Source: Deltaproteobacteria bacterium (lineage in GTDB: Bacteria; Desulfobacterota; Desulfobacteria; Desulfobacterales; BuS5). From it: a stretch of DNA of 6,112 nucleotides. Shown piece by piece: positions 1-4,995 of the stretch. The stretch is taken from contig JAGGWL010000027.1 in assembly GCA_021157555.1 (NCBI GenBank), forward strand, positions 1 to 6,112, read 5' to 3'. Every line of letters begins with the position of its first letter. Position 1 is the first letter of the stretch. The position numbers were made by a program, and so were the translations under genes. The notes under the pieces were generated by a model, which saw only the letters and a list, made by a program, of their open reading frames with translations, made no database searches and was not told where the DNA came from.

Positions 1-81
1 GCCATTTTCTCCCAACTCTTCGTTATTTTTTCTAAATAATGCTCGAAATACTAAGTGTATGTCTGTGCTTATTTATAAAAA

Positions 82-675
82 ATGCCTCAATCTGAGAAAA
101 AATTTCTATTCTCGGACAGCCTCCTAGCTAAATTAAGTCTGTTATCTTTTTTTTTAGTCACATTTGTTTCTTGTGCAAGGCATGACATAAAACCACAATC
201 AAGCCAGGCTCCCGCTCAATTAACCAAAGCCGCCAAAATATATGTAAGCATTCCTGAAGATGGCAACTATTACGAGAATAAGCCCTATGTTGGATCTGGT
301 AAAATGGTTGCTGCTGCGCTAGTGAGCGAGTTGGGTAAATATGCAAATAAAGTTTTTATGGGTGTCCAAGCTGAAAACATGAGTCAAGCAACCCTAACTG
401 CCCAAAAACTGTCAACACGCTATCTATTTTTCTCAGAAATTTTGCATTGGGAAGATCGTGCGACAGAATGGTCTGGAAAACCTGACAGGCTGGAGATTAA
501 AGTGAAAATTGTAGAAGTTTCTAATAAACGCCTATTAGATCAGACTATCTTAACAGGAAACAGCTCTTTTTTTACATTAGGCGGTGATCATCCTCAAGAT
601 ATGTTACCTAAGATTGTAAACGATTATATTGTGTTACTATTCAAGGGAAATCAAGTGGATGTTTTTTCCGAATAA
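82..675 (+). CDS. DUF4823-like outer-envelope lipoprotein
   Basis: A 197-residue secreted protein of unknown biochemical role. The N-terminus has a charged stretch, a hydrophobic core (about residues 14-29) and a Cys at residue 31 in the context FVSC, a loose lipobox, so it is probably a lipid-anchored protein facing the periplasm. The mature part resembles, from memory, the DUF4823 family: the block YVSIPEDG near residue 54, GSGKM near 71, HWEDRATEWSG at 122-132 and GGDHPQD at 167-173 are its hallmark stretches, and the length fits a complete member. The function of that family is not established. No good Shine-Dalgarno site precedes the ATG, but no later in-frame ATG would keep the signal peptide. 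The next gene, 68 bases on in the same direction, is also a lipoprotein. The family call is by recall; a Pfam search would settle it. Confidence 0.75.
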   Translation: MPQSEKKFLFSDSLLAKLSLLSFFLVTFVSCARHDIKPQSSQAPAQLTKAAKIYVSIPEDGNYYENKPYVGSGKMVAAALVSELGKYANKVFMGVQAENMSQATLTAQKLSTRYLFFSEILHWEDRATEWSGKPDRLEIKVKIVEVSNKRLLDQTILTGNSSFFTLGGDHPQDMLPKIVNDYIVLLFKGNQVDVFSE

Positions 676-743
676 TGTCAGCAAGCAATGCAGATTGATT
701 AAAAATATTTGGCATATTAACACTTTAATTTTGCGGTGAGCAT

Positions 744-1760
744 ATGAAACAAAAATTCAAAATTATAAATTTGTTAATTATTTTTTTTATCGCCATGTCT
801 TGGGTTGGATGCGCGTTTAATATTCGCACTCCTATTGTTACTAATTACAATGAATTTGAAATGATTACCCCTGGTAGTGACGTTGAAAAACTGCTGGGCC
901 AATTGGGCTTACCTCAAGGCACAGGGACACATTTATATTATGGTAATACTTTTGACGTTTTATATTATCATGGTTTTGAAGGTAGATTTTCATCTAGTCG
1001 TGGTTCTTTTGATGTACTTGGGCATGGTTTTTTTAGTTTTAAAGATGGCAAAGCAGTACAATCTATTTTTTGGAACTCTAACCCTGATGTGGAAGCGATT
1101 TTATTAAATGAAAAAAAGCCAATTGATAAACTTTCTGCCCTGCTCTCCAAAAAGACTCTAAGTGTGTCAGAAATAGTGAATTTGCTTGGACCTGCACCTT
1201 ATTTGGGAAAAATGTACACACCTACGGCACGGGAACAACGATCAATGTTATTTTATGACTATAGCAAAGCAGGAAAGAACGATACTGTTGTGGAAGATAT
1301 ACTGTTAATTGGTTACGATAGTTTATCGCGAGTCACTGATGTTTTATGGCAATCTTCAAATCCCGAAGAGGTTGCTAAGATAGGTCATATTGGTTTCTCA
1401 TATATCGGACTTCGAGGAGATAAGAAAATTGAAATGGGTAACAACATTGAACCCGCCAAGGTTGAACCTCTACTGCTAACAAACCCAAAGAATATTTCTG
1501 AAATTGAATTAGAATTGGGTTTTCCCACCTCACGGGGCTACAAAAAATTCATGAATGAAGAAAGACTCTTGTTAAGTAGCTGGGCACACCAAAAAATGGA
1601 AATTTTAGATAAACAACCTGGTTACTCAAACCCTCAAAAAAATTATTTTACCATCAAACTTGATGTTTCAAGGCTAATGGTTATTTATAGGGATGATGGT
1701 AGTATAGTCGAAACCATGTGGTTTAGGCCAATATTGCCGGGAGAACAACCCTTGTATTAA
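744..1760 (+). CDS. Lipoprotein with three BamE/SmpA-like repeats
   Basis: A 338-residue protein with a signal peptide (charged start, hydrophobic core at about residues 7-21) and Cys23 in the context WVGC, so probably a lipoprotein. The body seems to hold three repeated units, each starting with a helix of the form (S/D)-x-(I/V)-E/V-x-L-L-G-x-(L/A)-x-P, then a glycine-rich turn and two or three strands ending in an aromatic-rich strand: about residues 46-112, 133-205 and 246-330. A helix ending in LGxP followed by strands is how BamE/SmpA/OmlA-type small envelope lipoproteins look, so each unit may be such a fold; this is inference and no family was recognised for the whole protein. The start is supported by GGTG five bases before the ATG. 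Two copies of an 11-base direct repeat cover the stop codon. It may be cotranscribed with the upstream lipoprotein gene. Confidence 0.8.
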   Translation: MKQKFKIINLLIIFFIAMSWVGCAFNIRTPIVTNYNEFEMITPGSDVEKLLGQLGLPQGTGTHLYYGNTFDVLYYHGFEGRFSSSRGSFDVLGHGFFSFKDGKAVQSIFWNSNPDVEAILLNEKKPIDKLSALLSKKTLSVSEIVNLLGPAPYLGKMYTPTAREQRSMLFYDYSKAGKNDTVVEDILLIGYDSLSRVTDVLWQSSNPEEVAKIGHIGFSYIGLRGDKKIEMGNNIEPAKVEPLLLTNPKNISEIELELGFPTSRGYKKFMNEERLLLSSWAHQKMEILDKQPGYSNPQKNYFTIKLDVSRLMVIYRDDGSIVETMWFRPILPGEQPLY

Positions 1761-1774
1761 TTGTGTATTAATTG
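1753..1774 (+). repeat. 11-base tandem duplication across a stop codon
   Basis: TGTATTAATTG occurs twice, head to tail (1753-1763 and 1764-1774). The first copy includes the TAA stop of the 338-residue lipoprotein gene. It is exact and without a gap, so it looks recent, either replication slippage or a mark left at the edge of the adjoining hairpin element. Confidence 0.85.
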
Positions 1775-1803
1775 GGGTCAAAGTAAAATTAAATTGAACC
1801 CCC
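1772..1803 (+). repeat. GGGGTCAA / TTGAACCCC inverted repeat
   Basis: The arms GGGGTCAA (1774-1781) and TTGAACCCC (1794-1802) can pair with one bulged base around a 12-base A-rich loop. It follows the stop of the lipoprotein gene, but no T run follows it, so it is a poor intrinsic terminator. Short GGGGTC-type palindromes of this look are common near REP/RAYT-type elements in proteobacteria; that link is from memory and is not proven here. Confidence 0.45.
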
Positions 1804-1811
1804 TCCTCCTG

Positions 1812-1840
1812 CAACAGTTTTATCGGCAAGGAAGCGCATA
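1812..1840 (+). repeat. Possible decayed cassette edge (attC-flank relic)
   Basis: Positions 1812-1837 match 5996-6021, the block directly before the R'' box of attC5, at 22 of 26 bases, and both are followed by ATAAGG. In the relic the bases that would supply R'' (CGAACGA in attC5) are missing. No hairpin follows, so it could not work as an attC site today. It may mark an old junction between the lipoprotein gene upstream and the two genes downstream. Confidence 0.4.
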
Positions 1841-1853
1841 AGGATTCAAATCA

Positions 1854-2168
1854 ATGTTTATTGAAACATTCAACAAAGCCTGGGAAAAAGAACGAAAAAA
1901 AATTGAACTAAGACTAACAGAAACATTTGAAAAAGAAATTAAAAGCCTGCTGATTTCAGCAAAATCTGTTGATGAAGATGAAAACGATAAAGAATTTTCT
2001 CTTGAATTAAAAAAGAAAAGAGCCGAACTAATTCTCAGAAAATCACTTGTAACTTTCGAGTCCGAAAAAATAGCAAAAGAACGTATGCAGCTTAGAATGT
2101 CATATATTGCAATAATTCTCAGCTCAACTGCCTTGGTTGTTTCAATTCTGTCTGTATTAACAAAATGA
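1854..2168 (+). CDS. Small coiled-coil protein with C-terminal membrane anchor
   Basis: A 104-residue protein of unrecognised family. Residues 1-80 are highly charged and probably helical, with heptad-like spacing of hydrophobic residues (AWEKERKKIELRLTETFEKE and ELKKKRAELILRKSL), which suggests a coiled coil. Residues 83-102 (SYIAIILSSTALVVSILSVL) form one hydrophobic segment followed only by TK. The protein therefore probably sits in the inner membrane by its C-terminal tail with the coiled coil in the cytoplasm. AAGG ten bases before the ATG is a fair ribosome site. The next gene, a lipoprotein, starts 24 bases after the stop, so the two are likely one operon. The opposite strand is also open over much of the gene, but that frame has no signal or ribosome site and was rejected. 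Confidence 0.75.
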   Translation: MFIETFNKAWEKERKKIELRLTETFEKEIKSLLISAKSVDEDENDKEFSLELKKKRAELILRKSLVTFESEKIAKERMQLRMSYIAIILSSTALVVSILSVLTK

Positions 2169-2192
2169 ATGAGCCTTACGAAGGGGTGAAAG

Positions 2193-2786
2193 ATGAGTAG
2201 AATATTAAATAATATCGTAATTGCTTTATTTGTTTTTGCATTCACGTCCAGTTGTAGCACAAACAATGGATTCGATGAGTCGCTTTACACACCAGAAAAC
2301 AAGGTAGATAAAGTACCTTATAGCATTAGCGAAACACACAATCCTTTAGCTGAAATCCCCTTTAGGGAGAAAGATGAAAATGTTTTATTTCAGAAAGTGA
2401 AACCAATACCCGCCTATAAACTAGAAGAAAATATGTCGATATACTATATGTTGATGAAAATTAACCCGGAGAAAGAATTGTACAGGGAAAAATTTTTCAA
2501 CTATTTTTTTAAGTTTTTAAAGACGGGAAAGAAATTCAAGACCGTACAGTGGCTGAGAATAAATTCTTTAAATTGTCGGTTGTTACCATACATTGGTTAT
2601 GTCGGAGAAAAACCGCTATCAATTATTTCCGAAAAAACATTTTTAAAAATAATTGATTACAAAATACGTAGAGGTGGTTTCTGTGACAATGTTTTCTATA
2701 AAGTGAAATATAAGAGTTTTGTAGGTTGGATTTCAGACTTTGCTACCGACAGGCTTCTTCCGAGTGAAATGAACAGGATAAGGTAG
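2193..2786 (+). CDS. Lipoprotein with C-terminal SH3-like region
   Basis: A 197-residue protein. The signal peptide has a hydrophobic core at residues 8-18 and Cys21 in TSSC, so a lipid anchor in the envelope is likely. After a polar linker and a helical part (about 80-115), residues 120-190 look like a bacterial SH3-like (SH3b) fold: LNCRLLPYIG near the start corresponds to the usual LNVRxxPS stretch, and FYKVKYKSFVGWISDFATDRL near the end to the usual WYKVxxxGxxGWVxxxYL. Two Cys in this region (LNC and GFC) could form a disulfide in the periplasm. SH3b domains usually bind cell-wall peptides or partner proteins; which one here is unknown. AGGGG six bases before the ATG supports the start. 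It follows the membrane-anchored coiled-coil gene by 24 bases. The SH3b call is by pattern only. Confidence 0.75.
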   Translation: MSRILNNIVIALFVFAFTSSCSTNNGFDESLYTPENKVDKVPYSISETHNPLAEIPFREKDENVLFQKVKPIPAYKLEENMSIYYMLMKINPEKELYREKFFNYFFKFLKTGKKFKTVQWLRINSLNCRLLPYIGYVGEKPLSIISEKTFLKIIDYKIRRGGFCDNVFYKVKYKSFVGWISDFATDRLLPSEMNRIR

Positions 2787-2909
2787 TTGTTAACAACCCC
2801 ATTGTTTCTGTATGAAAAATATGGGTTATACTCTGATATTATGAAAGAAACCGGGAAGAAACAGGCCACGTTTTAGCGTTTCTCTCAACAAATTTATCGG
2901 CAATAAATC
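2787..2909 (+). other. Non-coding end of cassette 1 before attC1
   Basis: No convincing gene. It holds the palindrome TTGTTAACAA just after the lipoprotein stop and a TATACT box (2827-2832) eight bases before an 11-codon reading frame (2841-2876, MKETGKKQATF). That frame is too short to call a gene, though its spacing copies the leaderless toxin starts found further right, so it could be the stub of a lost one. Positions 2884-2916 match 5994-6026, the block before attC5, at 29 of 33 bases. Confidence 0.5.
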
Positions 2910-2999
2910 GCCGAACAAAAGCATTCAGAACCGACCGCGAACAGCCGCCCGTTTTTTCTTTGAACATCCCGGCGCGGCGGCTGATGCAGGTCGTTGGAA
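2910..2999 (+). repeat. attC1 recombination site, family A
   Basis: Integron attC site. R'' is GCCGAAC (2910-2916), spacer AAAA, L'' is GCATTCA (2921-2927), L' is TGATGC (2982-2987), spacer AGGTC, R' is GTTGGAA (2993-2999); the cut falls after G2993. L'' has one extra base compared with L', the normal polarity mark of attC sites. The central stem is CAGCCGCC (2942-2949) with GGCGGCTG (2976-2983). R' is not complementary to R'' here because it belongs to the next cassette; it is complementary to R'' of attC2. The site is nearly identical to attC4 and close to attC2. Confidence 0.88.
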
Positions 3000-3046
3000 A
3001 GCCTCCGAGCATGATCGACTTCGATAATTAATACAACTCACTTTTC

Positions 3047-3087
3047 GTAGCTACAAAAAAGTTGACATAAAGGTTTAATGTAGCTAC
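3047..3087 (+). promoter_or_regulatory. Paired GTAGCTAC palindromes, likely BrnA operator
   Basis: The perfect palindrome GTAGCTAC occurs at 3047-3054 and 3080-3087, 33 bases apart (about three helical turns), on either side of the -35 box, with the second copy overlapping the -10 box. BrnA antitoxins are known to repress their own operon, so these are probably the binding sites of the ribbon-helix-helix antitoxin encoded here. The role is inferred from position. Confidence 0.65.
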
Positions 3088-3090
3088 AAT
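3062..3090 (+). promoter_or_regulatory. Sigma70 promoter of brnT/brnA, leaderless
   Basis: TTGACA (3062-3067), a 17-base spacer, then TACAAT (3085-3090): near-consensus. Seven bases separate the -10 box from the toxin ATG at 3098, so transcription should begin within a base or two of that codon and leave no room for a ribosome binding site. Confidence 0.8.
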
Positions 3091-3097
3091 AAACAAT

Positions 3098-3376
3098 ATG
3101 AAGATCGAATACGATTCAAACAAAAACTACTGGAACATTAAGGAACGTAATCTCTCTTTTGAGCAAGCTATGGAACTTGATTGGGAAACAGCGCATATTA
3201 TCGAAGATATACGCCACGACTACCCGGAACAACGATTTGTTGCCATAGCCCACTTGCAGAAGCGGTTGCATGTCATCTGTTTCACACCCATAACAGGTGG
3301 AATTAGAGTGATTAGTTTCAGAAAAGCCAACTCCAGAGAGGTGACAAGGTATGAACAGGCAGCCATTGACAAATGA
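3098..3376 (+). CDS. brnT: BrnT-family ribonuclease toxin
   Basis: A 92-residue type II toxin of the BrnT family (DUF497), a RelE-like fold known to cleave RNA and stop growth. Visible family marks: the N-terminal YDSNKNYWNIKERNLSFEQA helix region (residues 5-24), the DIRHDYPEQRF block (37-47, usually DxRxDYGExR), strands around 48-62, and the C-terminal IRVISFRKANSREVTRYE (69-86), the family's RxISxRxAxxxExxxY motif that carries the active-site Arg and Tyr candidates. The length is normal, so it looks intact. No ribosome site precedes the ATG, and the promoter is placed for a leaderless message. The gene overlaps the antitoxin gene by 26 bases, the usual toxin-first order of this family. The toxin should be bound and neutralised by the BrnA protein encoded next. 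Confidence 0.9.
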   Translation: MKIEYDSNKNYWNIKERNLSFEQAMELDWETAHIIEDIRHDYPEQRFVAIAHLQKRLHVICFTPITGGIRVISFRKANSREVTRYEQAAIDK

Positions 3377-3626
3377 GAGCGGAGAAGTCAGAGAATTAAC
3401 CCCAAAAGACTTCAAATATATGCGTCCAGCCTCCAAGGTTTTACCGGGTGAACTTCTGTCCGTATTGCCCAAAAGAGGAAGGCCACCAAAAAGTAACCCA
3501 AAGAAGCAACTCACTATACGGCTCAACAGTGAAATTATTGATTTTTTTAAATCCCACGGTAAAGGGTGGCAAACAGAAATCAATAAAATTCTACAGAATC
3601 ATATTGATTCACACCGAACAGCGTAA
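3351..3626 (+). CDS. brnA: BrnA-family antitoxin and operon repressor
   Basis: A 91-residue antitoxin. The N-terminal half (1-40) is probably the toxin-binding arm. KRGRPPKS (41-48) is a basic AT-hook-like stretch. The C-terminal half is a ribbon-helix-helix DNA-binding fold: strand KQLTIRL (52-58), helix SEIIDFFKSH (60-69), then GWQTEINKILQNHI (72-85), where the GWQTxIN turn is typical of BrnA. As in known BrnTA operons it should inhibit the toxin and, with it, repress the promoter at the GTAGCTAC palindromes. AGGTG (3339-3343) seven bases before the ATG is a good ribosome site lying inside the toxin gene, unlike the toxin start, which has none. The reading frame ends 12 bases before the R'' region of attC2. 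Confidence 0.88.
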   Translation: MNRQPLTNESGEVRELTPKDFKYMRPASKVLPGELLSVLPKRGRPPKSNPKKQLTIRLNSEIIDFFKSHGKGWQTEINKILQNHIDSHRTA

Positions 3627-3638
3627 AGGAGTACGGCT

Positions 3639-3726
3639 TTCCAACAAAAGCATTCATCCGATCGCGAATAGCCGCCAAAACTTTTTTTGAGCTCATCGGC
3701 GCGGCGGCTGATGCAGGTCGTTATCT
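3639..3726 (+). repeat. attC2 recombination site, family A
   Basis: R'' TTCCAAC (3639-3645), spacer AAAA, L'' GCATTCA (3650-3656), central stem GCCGCC (3671-3676) with GGCGGC (3703-3708), L' TGATGC (3709-3714), spacer AGGTC, R' GTTATCT (3720-3726); cut after G3720. The stem and L boxes match attC1 and attC4, while the loop has diverged. R'' pairs exactly with the start of cassette 2 at 2993-2999. Confidence 0.88.
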
Positions 3727-4183
3727 TTCTGTCTAACCCAGTTGCTTTTTCTGAATGCGATCAATCACAGTATCGATAAATTCCTCACCGCGAATGTAGC
3801 TCATGGCTTTAGTTTGGTGGGTATCATCAAAGCTGTGGAGTACATCTTTAGCTATTCCTTTTTTGAGCTTGCCAACAACCGTTTCAACCTCTGTTGAGCC
3901 GCTAAAATATAGATACATGTGCTCAGCATCTTTGTCACTGCTGAATAGCTCTTTAACCATTTCAGTGCAAATGCCTTTGGTAATAGATCTAATCTCTATT
4001 TCCATGCCTTTTTTAAGCTCAACTTCTTTCTCGGCAACGGCTTTATAAATTTGGCTCTGTATGTATTTCTTAAACATTTTTCAATTCCTCACGTTTTGAA
4101 AGATAACAAGGCAAATCAACTCGGAGCGCCCCGTCATCATCGGTTTTATTTAAAGTTTGGCATGCGCCCGGTTATTTACAACG
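3721..4183 (+). mobile_element. Integron gene cassette 3 (reverse-oriented gene)
   Basis: A 463-base cassette. Its start read with the preceding G (GTTATCTTTC, 3720-3729) is an exact 10-base reverse complement of 4098-4107, the R'' region of attC3. Its single gene lies on the minus strand, so a promoter to the left of the array would transcribe it only as antisense. Confidence 0.85.
3733..4077 (-). CDS. Unrecognised cassette protein, opposite to array
   Basis: A 114-residue protein of no family I recognise. It has no signal peptide or membrane segment and should be cytoplasmic. The first half is charged and probably helical (AVAEKEVELKKGMEIEIRSI, about residues 13-32), followed by a helix near 38-46, a short strand-like stretch MYLYFSG near 54-60, then further helices ending in FIDTVIDRIQKKQLG. 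The start is supported by GAGGA eight bases before the ATG on the minus strand (4086-4090), a good ribosome site. The frame fills almost the whole cassette between attC2 and the R'' of attC3, which favours a real gene. The plus strand is also open for 81 codons, but without a ribosome site. No clear promoter was found; one within or beyond attC3 is possible. Confidence 0.7.
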   Translation of the reverse strand: MFKKYIQSQIYKAVAEKEVELKKGMEIEIRSITKGICTEMVKELFSSDKDAEHMYLYFSGSTEVETVVGKLKKGIAKDVLHSFDDTHQTKAMSYIRGEEFIDTVIDRIQKKQLG

Positions 4184-4189
4184 TTGGAA
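4101..4189 (+). repeat. attC3 recombination site, unrelated sequence
   Basis: R'' AGATAAC (4101-4107), spacer AAGGC, L'' AAATCAAC (4113-4120), L' GTTATTT (4171-4177), spacer ACAAC, R' GTTGGAA (4183-4189); cut after G4183. L'' carries one extra C compared with L', the classical extrahelical base, and both spacers are five bases long. CGGAGCGC (4122-4129) and GCGCCCG (4164-4170) extend the stem with one bulge. The geometry is canonical, but the sequence shares nothing with family A. Confidence 0.85.
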
Positions 4190-4371
4190 AGCCTCAGCGC
4201 GAGACCGAAAGTTTGTTAAGGTAAATTCCCTATTTCTTCTTCAGGATGGATTTTAGTAGCTCAAGCATTACTGTTGTTTGTCTCCATGTAATCAACCATG
4301 GATCCTTCCATCCATCGCAACCGTTCTTCATTTACAGTTATCACTGTCCCCTTAGTTTATTTTTTACAACC
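4190..4371 (+). other. Leader of cassette 4, no certain gene
   Basis: About 180 bases without a clear gene, unusually long for a cassette. On the minus strand two short overlapping frames stand out. One is a 33-residue frame from ATG at 4331 to TAG at 4230, beginning MKNGCDGWKDPW and ending LKSILKKK. The other is a frame reading NEERLRWMEGSMVDYMETNN and then a TGA, open again after it. Neither has a well placed ribosome site. They may be remnants of one frameshifted gene. Confidence 0.4.
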
Positions 4372-4400
4372 TTGACTATATGCATAATTATATGTATTGT
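4372..4400 (+). promoter_or_regulatory. Promoter of second brnT/brnA, leaderless
   Basis: TTGACT (4372-4377), a 17-base spacer and TATTGT (4395-4400), six bases before the toxin ATG at 4407, so the message should start at about the start codon. Within it TATATG(C/T)AT is repeated directly at 4377-4385 and 4389-4397 with a 12-base period, and CATA-ATTA-TATG (4383-4394) is an inverted repeat: probable antitoxin binding sites, different from those of cassette 2. Confidence 0.7.
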
Positions 4401-4406
4401 AGAGAC

Positions 4407-4679
4407 ATGAACTACACATGGCATGAAGAAAAACGGCAAAGCAATATTCGCAAACATGGCCTTGACTTTACTCATGCGCACAAGGTTTTTACCGAGGCGA
4501 CTTTCACCTTTGAAGACAATCGTTTTGATTATGGCGAACAGCGCTTTGTCACTATCGGCCTGCTGGACGATGTGGTTGTTATAGTACATACCGAGACAAT
4601 AGAAGAAATTCGTATAATCTCTATGCGGAGGGCAAATAAACATGAGCAAACACTCTATTTCAAAAACCTCTATGGATGA
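4407..4679 (+). CDS. brnT: BrnT-family ribonuclease toxin, second copy
   Basis: A 90-residue toxin. Family marks: WHEEKRQSNIRKHGLDFTHA (5-24), the classic BrnT start in which a strand is followed by KxxxNxxKHGxxF; DNRFDYGEQRF (37-47); and IRIISMRRANKHEQTLY (68-84) with the RIISxRxAxxxExxxY signature. It lines up with the cassette 2 toxin with very few gaps but differs at most positions, so the two are separate family members and not a recent duplication. A longer frame with an ATG at 4380 exists, but that codon lies inside the promoter, upstream of the expected transcript start, so 4407 was chosen. There is no spaced ribosome site, again consistent with a leaderless message. It overlaps its antitoxin gene by 38 bases and should act as an RNA-cleaving growth inhibitor. 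Confidence 0.88.
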   Translation: MNYTWHEEKRQSNIRKHGLDFTHAHKVFTEATFTFEDNRFDYGEQRFVTIGLLDDVVVIVHTETIEEIRIISMRRANKHEQTLYFKNLYG

Positions 4680-4950
4680 GTCCCCCGAAGTAACCCAGGC
4701 CGATTTTGACCGGGCTACTTTGCGTCAAGGGCTAAAGCCGGTTGAAAAAAAACAACGCATCACCATCATGCTTGACGCTGGAGTGGTTCGCTACTTCAAG
4801 GCCAAGGCTGGGAAACGGGGATACCAGACCATTATCAACGAAACCTTGAAACAGGTTATCAACCTTGACACAACTAACCATGACGGACTTGAAGATACCT
4901 TGCGTAAAGTTATCCGTGAAGAACTTGCAGTTTCCGACCATTCACATTAA
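4642..4950 (+). CDS. brnA: BrnA-like ribbon-helix-helix antitoxin
   Basis: A 102-residue antitoxin. Residues 1-35 form the probable toxin-binding arm, with the PEVTQADFDRATLRQGLKPV stretch common to BrnA-type proteins. The DNA-binding part is strand KQRITIML (37-44), helix DAGVVRYFKAKAG (45-57) and GYQTIINETLKQVI (60-73), where GYQTIIN is the usual turn. A tail of about 29 residues (NLDTTNHDGLEDTLRKVIREEL) is a charged, probably amphipathic extension not found in the cassette 2 antitoxin. GGAGGG (4627-4632) nine bases before the ATG, inside the toxin gene, is a strong ribosome site. It should neutralise the toxin of the same cassette and repress the operon. The very different sequence and operator from cassette 2 suggest no cross-regulation, which is inference. 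Confidence 0.87.
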   Translation: MSKHSISKTSMDESPEVTQADFDRATLRQGLKPVEKKQRITIMLDAGVVRYFKAKAGKRGYQTIINETLKQVINLDTTNHDGLEDTLRKVIREELAVSDHSH

Positions 4951-4995
4951 TTCTCCTTAGTTATTCAAGTTCACAAATTTATGACAAAACGGCTA

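Larger units (their letters stand above)
2994..3720 (+). mobile_element. Integron gene cassette 2 (BrnT/BrnA)
   Basis: A 727-base cassette with its own promoter, a toxin-antitoxin pair and attC2. The first bases read with the preceding G (GTTGGAAAGCC, 2993-3003) are an exact 11-base reverse complement of the R'' region of its own attC (3635-3645), which is the expected signature of one excisable circle. Confidence 0.88.

Noticed and set aside
1820..2266. 148-codon open frame on the minus strand
   Set aside because: It lies across the coiled-coil gene and the start of the next lipoprotein gene, both of which have ribosome sites and sensible membrane signals. The minus frame is rich in Ser, Phe and Ile, as expected for the complement of a Lys/Glu-rich coding strand.
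2841..2876. 11-codon frame MKETGKKQATF behind a TATACT box
   Set aside because: Too short to support as a gene and the -35 box is poor; kept only as a possible stub of a lost leaderless gene.
3116..3583. 155-codon minus-strand frame over brnT/brnA in cassette 2
   Set aside because: Both plus-strand proteins are clear family members filling the same space; the minus frame resembles nothing.
4380..4409. Upstream ATG for the second BrnT
   Set aside because: The codon lies within the -35 to -10 spacer and would be upstream of the transcript start; the family N-terminus begins at the ATG at 4407.
4341..4649. 102-codon minus-strand frame over the second brnT
   Set aside because: Shadow of a well-supported toxin gene and its promoter; no ribosome site.
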